Below are positions 33,537-41,092 of a stretch of DNA of 41,092 nucleotides, in pieces; position 1 is the stretch's first letter, and each line of letters starts with the position of its first letter. The notes below the pieces were generated by a model. The model was not told the origin of the DNA. It worked only from the letters and a program-made list of their open reading frames with translations, and searched no databases. The stretch spans positions 1 to 41,092 of the forward strand of contig JADFIR010000029.1 in assembly GCA_022566535.1 (NCBI GenBank), given 5' to 3'. Origin of the DNA: Planctomycetota bacterium. GTDB lineage: Bacteria; Planctomycetota; Phycisphaerae; Phycisphaerales; SM1A02. The position numbers and the translations under genes were made by a program.

Positions 33537-34610
33537 ATGCGATTCGCGTTGCTCGCAAGTGTGTTGATCGTACTGCTCTCCCGGCCGGGCACCCTCAGCG
33601 CCCAGGAGACGGTTATCACGGTGTTCGACTCTGCACGGATCGAGCACGATCCCGAATTGACTGACGGCACGCAGCGCGACGGTTACGTCGTCCGTAACTC
33701 GGGTCGAACGATCGAGACCGCGATACGGCTGCCGGCGGCGCCACAGAATCATCGCGACGACCGGAGAATCGTGGCCACGGTCACGGTCAAGCCCCTCAGC
33801 ACCGAGAAGCACGGTCGGAGACGACCCGGCGACGAGTGGACGCGCTTGGGCAGCGTCAGCCTCCTGTTGCAGAGGCCGGGCGAAACCCGCACGACAGAGG
33901 TCGAGCTGATGCGGTTCACCACAGGTTTCGGCGGCCCGGGCACTTTCCACCAGGACCTCACCGCTCTGGCCCCACTGCTGTCCGGCGCCAAAACGCTGCG
34001 GCTATTCATCAGCACCTTTCAGAAGCCGGCCTGGGAAGCCAGCTTGACGCTGACCTACAGCTCACGAGGGGTCGGGTATCGCCGGCCGGTGTACGCCCAG
34101 CCGCTATTCAACAAGCCGCTGGTCACTGCCCAGCAGCCACGACTGCGCACCTCTGTCCGAATACCCGACGGCCTGGCCAGGCCCCGGTTGCGCATCCTCA
34201 CCACCGGCCATGCAACAGACGGGATCGGCGGCGACGAGTTCATCAGCCGAACGCACCTGCTGCGGATCGATGGCGAGGAGATTGCCCGCTGGCGGCCGTG
34301 GTGTGAGTCCGCTGGAAAATTGCGGCCGCTGAACCCCACCAGCGGCCGCAAACGGATCGATGGCCGCGAACTGTGGTCCAGCGACCTGGACCGCAGCGGA
34401 TGGCATCCGGGCATGGTCGTCCAGCCGCTGGTGATCCCCGTCCCCGAGCTGACCGCTGGGCGGCATGAGATCGAGTTGGAGATCATCAAGATCAGGCAGA
34501 AAGATGAATCCAACGCCCGCGGCTACTGGAGGGTGAGCGCGGTGATCGTCGCCGATGAGCCCTGGCCGGATGCCGAGCAGGGTGGCGACCCCACGCCGAA
34601 CCAACCATGA
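33537..34610 (+). CDS. Secreted PNGase F-like protein
   Basis: 357 residues with an N-terminal signal peptide (MRFALLASVLIVLLSRPGTL). The middle and C-terminus match the PNGase F pattern (two jelly-roll domains): LRILTTGHATDGIGGDEF, RTHLLRIDGEEIARW, NPTSGRKRIDGRELWSSDLD, RSGWHPGMVVQP and a final beta strand ending in YWRVSAVIV. PNGase F cleaves N-glycans from glycoproteins; whether this protein does so is an inference, and it could be a carbohydrate-binding relative. A TATTCT hexamer ends 9 nt before the ATG. It stands between rnhA and rpsL on the same strand. Confidence 0.72.
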   Translation: MRFALLASVLIVLLSRPGTLSAQETVITVFDSARIEHDPELTDGTQRDGYVVRNSGRTIETAIRLPAAPQNHRDDRRIVATVTVKPLSTEKHGRRRPGDEWTRLGSVSLLLQRPGETRTTEVELMRFTTGFGGPGTFHQDLTALAPLLSGAKTLRLFISTFQKPAWEASLTLTYSSRGVGYRRPVYAQPLFNKPLVTAQQPRLRTSVRIPDGLARPRLRILTTGHATDGIGGDEFISRTHLLRIDGEEIARWRPWCESAGKLRPLNPTSGRKRIDGRELWSSDLDRSGWHPGMVVQPLVIPVPELTAGRHEIELEIIKIRQKDESNARGYWRVSAVIVADEPWPDAEQGGDPTPNQP

Positions 34611-34759
34611 GGCACCCCGGCCAGGGCCGCAAAGCCGGCGCTCATCCCCCCGGCGCCAGCTCACTGGGGCAGTAGGTTATCTCGACGGGGGACTGCCACC
34701 GCCGGATCTTCGAGCCCCAGCGCACGCGCACCTGCCGGTGAGGATCATTCGATCAGCCG

Positions 34760-34788
34760 TTGCCCCAGAGGGCGGTTGCGGCTAGACT
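34760..34788 (+). promoter_or_regulatory. Sigma70-type promoter of rpsL-rpsG
   Basis: TTGCCC (34760-34765), 17-nt spacer, TAGACT (34783-34788). Predicted RNA start near 34795, 27 nt before the rpsL ATG, with a GGGAG Shine-Dalgarno in the leader. This is the best -35/-10 pair in the window. Confidence 0.65.
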
Positions 34789-34821
34789 GGCAGGTCTGTC
34801 GTTGCGGGAGTCTATCTGCCT

Positions 34822-35193
34822 ATGCCGACGATCAACCAACTCGTCCGTCACCCTCGCCGCACACCGAAGCGCAAGAGCAAGGTGCGCGAGCTGGAAGGCT
34901 CTCCGCAGAAACGTGGCGTGTGCCTCCAGGTCCGCACAGTCACCCCTAAAAAGCCCAACTCCGCCCTGCGGAAGGTCACCCGCGTTCGCCTGTCCAACGG
35001 CAAGGAAGTCTCGGCGTACATCCCCGGTGAAGGCCACAACCTCCAGGAGCACTCGATCGTGCTGGTGCGCGGTGGGCGAGTCCGTGACCTGCCCGGCGTT
35101 CGCTATCACGTCATTCGAGGGACCCTGGACTGCCTCGGCGTTGACGGCCGCAAGCAGGGTCGGTCAAAGTACGGTGCAAAGCGGGGCAAGTAG
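34822..35193 (+). CDS. rpsL: 30S ribosomal protein uS12
   Basis: 123 residues, normal length. It begins [20 protein letters not shown] and contains the decoding-site loop [36 protein letters not shown], and the end [11 protein letters not shown]. The lysine in PKKPNSA is the site where streptomycin-resistance changes occur in other bacteria; it is wild type here. GGGAG lies 10 nt before the ATG. First gene of an rpsL-rpsG pair. Confidence 0.98.
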   Translation: MPTINQLVRHPRRTPKRKSKVRELEGSPQKRGVCLQVRTVTPKKPNSALRKVTRVRLSNGKEVSAYIPGEGHNLQEHSIVLVRGGRVRDLPGVRYHVIRGTLDCLGVDGRKQGRSKYGAKRGK

Positions 35194-35262
35194 GAGCAGG
35201 CTCGAAGCTCGAAGGCTTGAGATCGCACGGTTGACAGCGGCGGGTCTCCAGGAACACCAGAT

Positions 35263-35757
35263 ATGGGCGGTCGAATCACAAACTCTGACAAGCAGCTCCG
35301 CCCTGATCCACACTACCAGGACAAGGTCCTGGCCAAGTTCATCAACTGCGTGATGCACGACGGGAAGAAGGCCGTCGCCCAACGCCTGGTCTATTCGGCC
35401 CTTGACCAGATTCAGGCCAAACTGGATAAGGACAAGTCCGACGAGCTTCCCAAGACGGCCATCGATCTGTTCCGTAAGGCCGTGGACAACGTTCGGCCGG
35501 CGGTGGAAGTTCGGTCTCGTCGCGTGGGCGGTGCGAACTATCAGGTGCCGATGGCGGTCAGTAATCGCCGGCGCCAGAGTCTTGCATTCCGATGGATTCT
35601 CCAAGCCACCCGGGCCGAGTCGGGCAAGCCCATGTCCCTCCGCTTGGCCCGCGAGCTGCATGACGCTGCCCGCGGCGAAGGAAAGGCCATGGAGACTCGC
35701 ACGAACACGCACCGCATGGCTGAGGCGAACCGGGCCTTCGCTCACTTCGCGTGGTAG
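35263..35757 (+). CDS. rpsG: 30S ribosomal protein uS7
   Basis: 164 residues. Family core: DPHYQDKVLAKFINCVMHDG, KKAVAQRLVYSALDQI, VRPAVEVRSRRVGGANYQVP, RRRQSLAFRWIL and THRMAEANRAFAHFAW. AGGA lies 9 nt before the ATG; 69 nt separate it from rpsL. The usual next genes fusA and tuf are absent. Confidence 0.98.
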   Translation: MGGRITNSDKQLRPDPHYQDKVLAKFINCVMHDGKKAVAQRLVYSALDQIQAKLDKDKSDELPKTAIDLFRKAVDNVRPAVEVRSRRVGGANYQVPMAVSNRRRQSLAFRWILQATRAESGKPMSLRLARELHDAARGEGKAMETRTNTHRMAEANRAFAHFAW

Positions 35758-35901
35758 ATCGCCCGGCGTCACGAATCGGTCAGTTGGGTCGAACAAGAAC
35801 CGGTGACACGCCGACTTCGGTTCTACGATGAACTGATCGGCGTCGCCCAGAGGGCGACGGCAAAACGAACGCCATCTGACACCGGGCACGTGTGATCTGC
35901 C

Positions 35902-37023
35902 ATGCCTGATCTGGACCGCTACCACCGTCAGATTCTGCTGCCGGGCATCGGCGAAGCCGGCCAACGCCGTCTGCTCGATTCCCATGCCCTGGTCGTCGGC
36001 TGCGGCGCATTGGGGACAATGATCGTCGATGCGCTCGCCCGTGCAGGGGTCGGCACGCTTTCAATCATCGACCGTGACACCGTCGAGCTGACCAATCTCC
36101 AGCGGCAGGTGATGTTCGACGAGGCTGATGTCGAACAGACGATGCCCAAGGCCGAAGCCGCCAAGTCCAAGATCGCGCGCATCAACTCTCAGATCGTCGT
36201 TCATGCCCGCGTCGACGATTTCAATCACCGCAACGCCGAACGGCATATCAAAGACGTCGATATCATCCTTGACGGGCTGGATAACTTCGAGACGCGTTAT
36301 CTGCTCAACGATCTGGCTGTGAAATTCGGGCTTCCGTATATTTATGGCGGGGCGGTGGCCACCGGCGGCATGTCGATGCCGATCCTGCCTCACCCCCGGA
36401 CGCGCGCTAGCGGCATCCGTTCGTCCGTCACATGGACACAAGAGCAATCAACGCCGTGCCTGCGATGTGTGTTTCCCCATGCGCCTCCGCCGGGTTCGAG
36501 TCAAACATGCGACACCGCTGGCGTGCTCGGATCGGCTGCGGCCGTCATCGCCGCTCACCAGGTCACCCAAGCGATCAAGCTCCTCACGCACAACCTGGAC
36601 GCCCTGGATCGATCGCTGCTGTCGATCGACGTGTGGGCCAATCAGACGCGGCGATTCGATATCAGCGGCGCCCGGAACTCAAGCGCCTGTCCCTGTTGTG
36701 TCGATGGCCGGTTCGACTTCCTTGACGCTCGGGCCGGGAGCGCCGCCGCTACGCTGTGCGGACGCAACGCGGTGCAGATCACGCTATCCGACGAGGCGAC
36801 TGAACCTGTGACGTTGGACTTGAACACGGTTGCCAAACGCCTGTGCCCGCACGGATCATTCACCTACAACGGTTATCTGCTGCACGGCCGTTTCATCAAC
36901 GAAACGACCAGTCAGGGGGAGCCGATCGAGCTGACGCTGTTTCCCGACGGGCGCGCCATCGTCAAGGGCGTCACCGAGCCCGACGCCGCCCGCTCAATCT
37001 ACGCAAAATACATCGGTGCGTAG
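35902..37023 (+). CDS. ThiF/MoeB/HesA-family adenylyltransferase
   Basis: E1-like enzyme of 373 residues that adenylates the C-terminus of a ubiquitin-like sulfur carrier (ThiS or MoaD). Signatures: YHRQILLPGIGEAGQ, nucleotide loop VVGCGALGTM (33-38), DRDTVELTNLQRQVMF, GLDNFETRYLLND, the zinc CxxC pairs C186/C189 and C263/C266, and the catalytic loop TCDTAGVLG with C203. The C-terminal 100 residues (LCGRNAVQITLSD, ELTLFPDGRAIVKG) replace the rhodanese domain of MoeZ-type proteins. Whether it serves thiamine or molybdopterin synthesis cannot be told from its place after rpsG. Confidence 0.9.
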   Translation: MPDLDRYHRQILLPGIGEAGQRRLLDSHALVVGCGALGTMIVDALARAGVGTLSIIDRDTVELTNLQRQVMFDEADVEQTMPKAEAAKSKIARINSQIVVHARVDDFNHRNAERHIKDVDIILDGLDNFETRYLLNDLAVKFGLPYIYGGAVATGGMSMPILPHPRTRASGIRSSVTWTQEQSTPCLRCVFPHAPPPGSSQTCDTAGVLGSAAAVIAAHQVTQAIKLLTHNLDALDRSLLSIDVWANQTRRFDISGARNSSACPCCVDGRFDFLDARAGSAAATLCGRNAVQITLSDEATEPVTLDLNTVAKRLCPHGSFTYNGYLLHGRFINETTSQGEPIELTLFPDGRAIVKGVTEPDAARSIYAKYIGA

Positions 37024-37164
37024 CGATCGGGCGCTCCGGCGGCGGGTGTTGACGCGGTTTGGGCGGTGATGGAATCGCGGGAAGACAGAACGGGCCGTGC
37101 GAGGGTGTGAAGGGGGATTCCGCCGGATCGGCTGGCACAACCGCCGGTCGGGCGCATCCAATCG

Positions 37165-37170
37165 TATAAT
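37165..37170 (+). promoter_or_regulatory. Putative -10 element upstream of the duplicated secreted protein
   Basis: Exact TATAAT, 81 nt before the ATG at 37252. No TTGACA-like -35 at 16-18 nt. Confidence 0.4.
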
Positions 37171-37251
37171 TGCCCCATCGAGCCCACCTAGGCCACTCCC
37201 AGGCCGGTTGAAATCCATCAGACACAGTCTGCCGAAATGAGGATCAATGCA

Positions 37252-39855
37252 ATGAATCACCCGCTATCGATCGTCCGTCGAGATTTCGCCCGGACCTGCG
37301 TTGCGGCGTTCGTCGTGGCCATGCCGGTTGCGATCATTTCCTCTGCGGCCCATGGGCAGGGAACCAGCGGCACCGTGCCGGACCCGATTTCCAGCCGTGA
37401 CCTGGCCGGGTACGCCCATCGGCTCGACCTCAACGACGAACAGCGGCGTGACATCGAGCCGTTCCATGAGCGCTACCGCGCCCAGTTCAGGCAACTGCGC
37501 GAAGGCGAGATCGAGGAGTTGATGCAACAAACCGGCCGGCGGTGGTTCGGCGGCTTCCGAACGCTCGACCGGGCGGCAATCGAGGACTCCGTCAAGAAGC
37601 TAAAGCAGGTGATGGCCAGGATCACGATGCTCGACGATCACCTGTTCAGCGATCTTCAAACCGTGCTGAGTGACGATCAGGAGGCGGCGCTGCCTCGAGT
37701 GAGGCAGACCCGCCAGCGGCAACGGTACAGCAGCGGAGCGACGAGATTGATCGGGTATGCCAATCGTTCAGCCCGTGTCGATCTGAGCCTGTTCTATGAC
37801 GAGCTCGAGCTCACGGCGCAACAGCGCGAGGAGACCGAGCCGTTCATTGTCCAGTACGAAGGCCGGCTCACGGCCGCGGCCAAGCGGTTGTACGAGGTAA
37901 CGACGGCAATGTTCCTGGATGCCTTCGACGCCTTGGAAGAGCAAGGCGTCAGCTTCGACTCGCCCCCGGACGGCGCAGCTCGCGGGCAGATGATGCAGAC
38001 GATGATGACAGTCTGGGCGGAGGTCTCAAAAAAGCCGCGTGATAGGGCCTCGGCGATCAGTGACCTGAATCGCCGAACACTTCGTGAAGTCACCCAGCTG
38101 CTGGAAGGGGACGCGGCGGCGACGCTGCGCGATCGATTCCTCACCCGAGCGTATCCCGAGGTTCCCCGATCCAGACAGGGGGCCGCCGAGCACAGCTACC
38201 GGGCGGCGCTACGGCTCGAAGGACTCTCCCAGGCGATCCGAGAGGACACGGCAGCCGCGGCCGGCGAGTTTCGTGGCAACCGAGACAAGCTGATCGATGA
38301 GATGCTCGACTATATTGACGAGTATCGCGGAAGTTTCTCGGCGTTTGATTTTCGCCGAAGCAACCGCCCGGAGCACCAGGACAAGCTCAAGGAATTCCGG
38401 CAGCAACTGGCCAAACTGGACCAATCCGCAGTCGAAGCCTTGCACGCCTTGCTCGGCCCGGACCAGGCTGGACGGGTGAAGACCGCGGTTGCCCGACGTC
38501 AGACCCTCGAGATTGACGACCCGAGCGGACCCGTGGCCGCAATGGCAGGCGGAGGCGGCCCGGTGGCGGAGAGGTTCGGCAGGTCGGGTGATGCGAATGA
38601 CGCGGGGTTCGGCCCCGACCCCTATCTGCCTCAACCCATCAGCCGTCGAGACGTCGCCCTTTACAGCCAGCGTCTGGAACTGGCCGAGAATGACCGCTTC
38701 ATTCTGGAGTCAATGCACGCAGACTATCTGACGAGCTACTCCCAGATCAGTAACACTGACGTGCGGGCACTCCAACAGGCCCGGGCCAATCTTCGACGCC
38801 CCGAATCCCCCCAAGACGCCGCCAACCGCCCGACCGCTGAGCAAATTGACGAGGTCTACAACCTGCGGACGCGGGCGCTCAACGCGATCCGCGACCTGGA
38901 ACAAGTGTTCTTCGATGACATCGAAACCCTCATTGTCTCCCAAGAGCAGTTGCCGACGGTAAGGCGGTTGCGCCTCGCCCGCGAACGGGCGGTCTTCAAT
39001 CGCGGGATCAGTGCCGGCGACGGCGGATTCACGCCATTCACCGGTCGACGCAGCCGGCGCGGCAGATCCTTCATGTCGGACTTCGGCCGTCAATCTCGGG
39101 AGGCCAGAGTCGATCTGACCACTGTGGTCGATGCGCTCGATCTTTCCGGAGATGACCGCGCCAAGCTGGACGAGCCTCTGCTGGATTATGAAACCAACGT
39201 AACCGATGCGTTCCGCCAATATTACGAGCACACGATTCGGCTGAGCCGGGAGCGGGAGAAGATGACCGTCCAGATGCCTCGGCCGCGGGGCGAGGGCGGG
39301 GACGGCGCCGCCAGAAGGAGTGCGTGGCAGAGTTATCGCCTGGTCATGGAGGACTATGGCGGCAAAGCGCGGGAGGCCGGCGCCGCGATCGTCGAGTTGA
39401 ACCGCGCCACACTCAGCTCCCTCTCGGAAGCCTTGGACGGGGAACACGCAGCGGCTCTGCACAGCGCATACAACCGCAAGGCCTTTCCCAGCGTCTATGA
39501 TGATTCGCAGGCGGCCGAGCGGTACTTGACCACCGCGCTGAAGCTTCCCAACCTCGAGGACGACCAAGGGACCAAGATCAGCGCGATCATCCAGGAATTC
39601 CGGCCGGCGTACGAAGATCTCTCGAATCAGATGGCTCATATCCACGCCGAGTCGCAGCTTGGCGAAACCGGCTTCGACCGCTCTCGATGGCGCGACTACC
39701 AGCAGCGCCGCAATCAGCTCGACGTGCTAAGGTTCGATCGCGACGAGGTGAACGCCAAGGCGCTGCGCCGGCTTGCAGAGGTGTTGACCGAGCAACAAGA
39801 GGCGGTGATCGGCCTTCCCGATGAAAAGATCCTGGCAAAGGACCGCGAGCTGTAG
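37252..39855 (+). CDS. Secreted, internally duplicated helical protein
   Basis: 867 residues, unknown function. The ATG at 37252 is chosen because GAGG lies 9 nt before it; an upstream ATG at 37237 has none. A signal peptide ends near SSAAHGQ. The two halves are repeats: ISSRDLAGYAHRLDLNDEQR (about 46) pairs with ISRRDVALYSQRLELAENDR (about 461); SARVDLSLFYDELELTAQQR pairs with EARVDLTTVVDALDLSGDDR; and NRRTLREVTQLLEGDAAATL pairs with NRATLSSLSEALDGEHAAAL. Each half contains several shorter units with an L-x-L-(S/T/N)-x-x-Q/D-R pattern like Spy/CpxP LTxxQ proteins. It may be a periplasmic chaperone or sensor, but this is only a resemblance. No membrane segments after the signal. Confidence 0.75.
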   Translation: MNHPLSIVRRDFARTCVAAFVVAMPVAIISSAAHGQGTSGTVPDPISSRDLAGYAHRLDLNDEQRRDIEPFHERYRAQFRQLREGEIEELMQQTGRRWFGGFRTLDRAAIEDSVKKLKQVMARITMLDDHLFSDLQTVLSDDQEAALPRVRQTRQRQRYSSGATRLIGYANRSARVDLSLFYDELELTAQQREETEPFIVQYEGRLTAAAKRLYEVTTAMFLDAFDALEEQGVSFDSPPDGAARGQMMQTMMTVWAEVSKKPRDRASAISDLNRRTLREVTQLLEGDAAATLRDRFLTRAYPEVPRSRQGAAEHSYRAALRLEGLSQAIREDTAAAAGEFRGNRDKLIDEMLDYIDEYRGSFSAFDFRRSNRPEHQDKLKEFRQQLAKLDQSAVEALHALLGPDQAGRVKTAVARRQTLEIDDPSGPVAAMAGGGGPVAERFGRSGDANDAGFGPDPYLPQPISRRDVALYSQRLELAENDRFILESMHADYLTSYSQISNTDVRALQQARANLRRPESPQDAANRPTAEQIDEVYNLRTRALNAIRDLEQVFFDDIETLIVSQEQLPTVRRLRLARERAVFNRGISAGDGGFTPFTGRRSRRGRSFMSDFGRQSREARVDLTTVVDALDLSGDDRAKLDEPLLDYETNVTDAFRQYYEHTIRLSREREKMTVQMPRPRGEGGDGAARRSAWQSYRLVMEDYGGKAREAGAAIVELNRATLSSLSEALDGEHAAALHSAYNRKAFPSVYDDSQAAERYLTTALKLPNLEDDQGTKISAIIQEFRPAYEDLSNQMAHIHAESQLGETGFDRSRWRDYQQRRNQLDVLRFDRDEVNAKALRRLAEVLTEQQEAVIGLPDEKILAKDREL

Positions 39856-39894
39856 AAACTCTCACGTCCCTGGGGGCCGCGGCGAATCAGCGAG

Positions 39895-40599
39895 CTACGC
39901 CTTGCAGCTCACGAGTGTGAATCGGCCGAAGAGATGACGGCGGTAGGCGATCCGTGGCAAACCGACGCGTCCGGCCAGATCAATCGCCTCGCGCTTTGTG
40001 AAGCCCGCGTTGACGCTCACGATGGCGTCATGACGGGCCACCGGCCCAGCGGCCAGTGTGAGCAGCCGCACCGCGACCTTTTCCACCGTCCCGCGCACGA
40101 GGTCATTCCATATGATCCCCCGCGAACTCAGGCGGTCCATGATGCGCAGCACCGTCATCACCTCCAGGTCGTCAAGGTGATGTAGGAACATGCCGGCGTG
40201 AGCGTAGTCGAACTCGCCCGGCTCGAATCGGTCCATCAGCCGAAGGGCATCGGCCTGAACAAGATTGATCTCGGCGCATCCGCCCACGTGCAGGCGAGCC
40301 AGCGCCAGCGTGGTCGGATGCGAATCAACGGCTGTGATCCGGACGCACTTGCCCACCCGCGCTGCCCACCCGGCAATCGCCAGCGGGATGTCCGCCGAAC
40401 CCGTGCCGATATCGATGATGCAGATCGGGCCCTCGCCCGACCAGTTTCCGGACCAGCGCTTCAGATGCCCCAGCGCGGCGCTCGTTCCGCCCAATCGCCG
40501 GTTGACCGTCCGAATGAATCGGAGCGACCGTTCGAGTTGGGCCGGATCGACGTCGGAATCGTCCATCAGCTCCGGGGCGCATCGGCGTCGGGTCAACAT
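39895..40599 (-). CDS. SAM-dependent methyltransferase
   Basis: Class I methyltransferase of 234 residues from the ATG at 40599; the open frame extends 15 codons further, but RRRCAPELMDDSDVDPAQLE is the usual N-terminus of this group. SAM motif ICIIDIGTGSADIPLAIAG, then AVDSHPTTLALAR, LVQADALRL and the post-motif FDYAHAGMFLHHLDD. Close relatives are often found next to type III polyketide synthases or FAD reductases, but no such gene is visible here. Substrate unknown. Confidence 0.8.
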   Translation of the reverse strand: MLTRRRCAPELMDDSDVDPAQLERSLRFIRTVNRRLGGTSAALGHLKRWSGNWSGEGPICIIDIGTGSADIPLAIAGWAARVGKCVRITAVDSHPTTLALARLHVGGCAEINLVQADALRLMDRFEPGEFDYAHAGMFLHHLDDLEVMTVLRIMDRLSSRGIIWNDLVRGTVEKVAVRLLTLAAGPVARHDAIVSVNAGFTKREAIDLAGRVGLPRIAYRRHLFGRFTLVSCKA

Positions 40600-40653
40600 C
40601 GCTCTGTCATACCGATCGCAGACCAAATCTGCCAGGAGAGGCATCGGACGAAG

Positions 40654-40697
40654 CCGGGTCTGACGAGTCCCGACCTGTCGGGACGAGGCAGACCCGG
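40654..40697. repeat. Nested palindrome between divergent methyltransferase and panB
   Basis: Outer stem CCGGGTCTG / CAGACCCGG (9 bp) and inner hairpin GTCCCGAC-CT-GTCGGGAC (40667-40684, 8 bp). The inner hairpin is very close to P3 of the TPP riboswitch (GTCCCGAT with a 2-nt loop). No T-run follows on either strand. Confidence 0.72.
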
Positions 40698-40750
40698 GTC
40701 AGCACCAGGCGAATCGGAGCTGCGCGGGCGCTTCGAGCACCCGGCACCGA

Positions 40751-40756
40751 TACACT
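40751..40756 (+). promoter_or_regulatory. Putative -10 element of panB (leaderless)
   Basis: TACACT with 6 nt to the ATG at 40763. No Shine-Dalgarno. The ATG at 40757 abuts the hexamer and would not be transcribed from this start. Confidence 0.38.
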
Positions 40757-40762
40757 ATGGGC

Positions 40763-41092
40763 ATGACCAGCATCTCGACGGAGCCAGCCGAGCGGACGAA
40801 TTCGGCCGAGCCGGCGGCGCCGGGCAAGTCGCGCCGCGCGGTGACGCTGAGCACGATCCGCAAGTTCGTCGAGCGTGGGGAGAAGTTTGCGTGTCTGACC
40901 TGCTACGACGCCACCACGGCTCGCTGGCTTCAGCGGGCGGGGGTGCCCGTATTGCTCGTGGGCGACACGGCAGCGGAAGTGATCCTCGGCCACTCAAGCA
41001 CTATCCATGCTCCGCTGGACTTCCTGATCGCCCTAACCGCCGCGGTCAAGCGAGGAGCGCCCGACACGATGTGGATGGCCGACATGCCCTTC
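40763..41092 (+). CDS. panB: 3-methyl-2-oxobutanoate hydroxymethyltransferase, 5' part only
   Basis: First 110 codons of the ketopantoate-forming enzyme of pantothenate synthesis; the rest lies beyond the right edge. After a 25-residue polar extension the family pattern appears: VTLSTIRKFVERGEKFACLT, CYDATTARWLQRAGVPVLLV, GDTAAEVILGHSSTIHAPLD and RGAPDTMWMADMPF. GDTAAEV replaces the commoner GDSLGMV but keeps the metal-binding Asp. An in-frame ATG at 40757 is an alternative start. Confidence 0.93.
   Translation, partial: MTSISTEPAERTNSAEPAAPGKSRRAVTLSTIRKFVERGEKFACLTCYDATTARWLQRAGVPVLLVGDTAAEVILGHSSTIHAPLDFLIALTAAVKRGAPDTMWMADMPF

Overview
This window looks like a chromosomal segment of a high-GC member of the Planctomycetota, probably near Phycisphaerae. 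That is an inference from gene content: a dockerin-like EF-hand protein, two membrane proteins with a CxxC-GY-L...CPECG zinc ribbon, a clade-II-like PurL, a large DUF5117/DUF4953-type metalloprotease, and many secreted proteins of unknown function. I see no phage, transposase, CRISPR array, rRNA or tRNA. Most genes are housekeeping, mixed with secreted or envelope proteins.

Layout. 1-8.6 kb, minus strand: a partial trmB, a secreted alpha/beta-hydrolase, a secreted amidohydrolase broken by an in-frame TGA, panD, rsfS, a membrane pyrophosphatase (hppA) and rpsU. 9-13.4 kb: a plus-strand protein with ten 38-residue coiled-coil repeats, a degenerate histidine-kinase core and a PilZ domain, then pdxH and an unknown membrane protein. 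13.5-19.6 kb, minus strand: a metalloprotease with its own UUCG-loop terminator, NDH-2, a frameshifted Gfo/Idh/MocA gene and a lipoprotein phosphatase. 19.6-25.6 kb: a DUF3568 lipoprotein, a YjbQ-family protein, a DUF4160/DUF2442 pair, thiC under a TPP riboswitch, a lipoprotein, a zinc-ribbon protein and rlmE. 25.8-33.4 kb: a dockerin-like protein; the minus-strand cluster purL-purQ-zinc-ribbon membrane protein-Gfo oxidoreductase; and rnhA. 33.5-41.1 kb: a PNGase F-like secreted protein, rpsL-rpsG, a ThiF-family adenylyltransferase, a large internally duplicated secreted protein, a methyltransferase and the start of panB.

The most unusual signal is a set of short palindromic elements of at least two families. 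Several sit in frame inside the conserved enzymes ThiC and PurL, where they appear to add short peptide insertions; others lie between genes. A matching hairpin also forms P3 of the TPP riboswitch. This resembles the behaviour of Rickettsia palindromic elements, but in an unrelated lineage. A second window-wide pattern is a TAnnnT hexamer 6-9 nt before the start codon of several genes that lack a Shine-Dalgarno, which suggests leaderless transcripts. Two genes are broken (one nonsense, one frameshift); either break could be an assembly error.
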